Shown here one piece after another: positions 63,984 through 64,000 of a stretch of DNA of 64,000 nt. Both the position numbers and the translations under genes were made by a program. Location of the stretch: the NCBI RefSeq assembly GCF_905332535.1, contig NZ_CAJOCF010000002.1, forward strand, positions 248,001-312,000. The letters are read 5' to 3'. Numbering within the stretch: the stretch's first letter is position 1; every line of letters starts with the position of its first letter. The notes below the pieces were generated by a model. The model saw nothing but the letters and a program-made list of their open reading frames with translations, did no database searches and had not been told where the DNA came from. This stretch comes from Latilactobacillus fragifolii (GTDB lineage Bacteria; Bacillota; Bacilli; Lactobacillales; Lactobacillaceae).

Positions 63984-63990
63984 AAAGGAG
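63984..63990 (+). promoter_or_regulatory. Ribosome binding site of a gene starting beyond the window
   Basis: AAAGGAG about 10 bp before the window end; the ATG directly behind it is too close, so the real start is probably just outside. Confidence 0.5.
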
Positions 63991-64000
63991 ATGATTATTA

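Overview
The window looks like chromosome of a low-GC Firmicute of the lactic acid bacteria, most probably Latilactobacillus sakei or a close relative such as L. curvatus. This is an inference. It rests on a rbsU-rbsD-rbsK-rbsR ribose cluster beside ackA, a haem catalase, ClpL, two C69 dipeptidases, strong AGGAGG-type ribosome binding sites and several TTG/GTG starts. No rRNA, tRNA, CRISPR array or complete prophage was seen.

Layout. 1-4.4 kb: a LysR regulator (plus) diverges from a minus-strand operon of a PrpF-like isomerase, a YbhB/PEBP protein, a DMT permease and a TauE/SafE permease cut by the window edge. 4.6-7.5 kb: an island of IS decay (a left-end fragment and a complete but dead IS3-type element with both ends) around a secreted V8-like serine protease. 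7.5-22 kb: one minus-strand polysaccharide locus. It encodes a large Ig-repeat surface protein, a lipoprotein, a ManNAc dehydrogenase, Wzz/CpsC, a CpsD kinase, a priming transferase, a WecG/TagA transferase, a Wzy-like polymerase, an asparagine-synthase-like amidotransferase, a Wzx flippase, a UDP-GlcNAc 2-epimerase, a GT4 transferase and a terminal MarR gene. The gene set predicts a Wzx/Wzy polymer with a short repeat unit containing N-acetylmannosaminuronic acid, perhaps amidated.

22-33 kb: an intergenic region with a perfectly inverted 24-bp repeat pair, then a DUF1648 protein, thioredoxin, an ArsR-rhodanese regulator, an alpha/beta hydrolase without the expected nucleophile, ClpL under a CIRCE-like operator, a DUF1361 protein, an MFS pump, and a flavodoxin / NAD(P)-binding protein / aldo-keto reductase cluster opposite a LysR regulator. 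33-42 kb: central carbon metabolism (gpmA, rbsUDK-rbsR with a perfect 22-bp palindromic operator, ackA), a MarR regulator and dipeptidase 1. 42-50.5 kb: a lipoprotein, an SH3b-NlpC/P60 wall hydrolase, a broken lipase-like gene with its partner, a small conserved-looking protein, a YibE/F pair, an APC permease behind a two-peptide attenuator-like leader, and an LCP gene broken by a stop codon. 50.6-64 kb: a GPH sugar transporter with cre and operator sites, a MerR/hydrolase pair with a 19-bp promoter spacer, dipeptidase 2, a MarR and a Mga-like regulator, catalase, and a minus-strand envelope-stress run (two Asp23/Gls24 proteins, DUF2273, AmaP, GlsB) with an SDR oxidoreductase, a tyrosine phosphatase and a small unknown protein.

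Three features deserve most attention: the inverted-repeat segment upstream of the surface protein (invertible switch, shared operator or shared 5' RNA hairpin), the two-peptide leader of the amino acid permease, and the clean nonsense mutations that inactivate the LCP and lipase-like genes.
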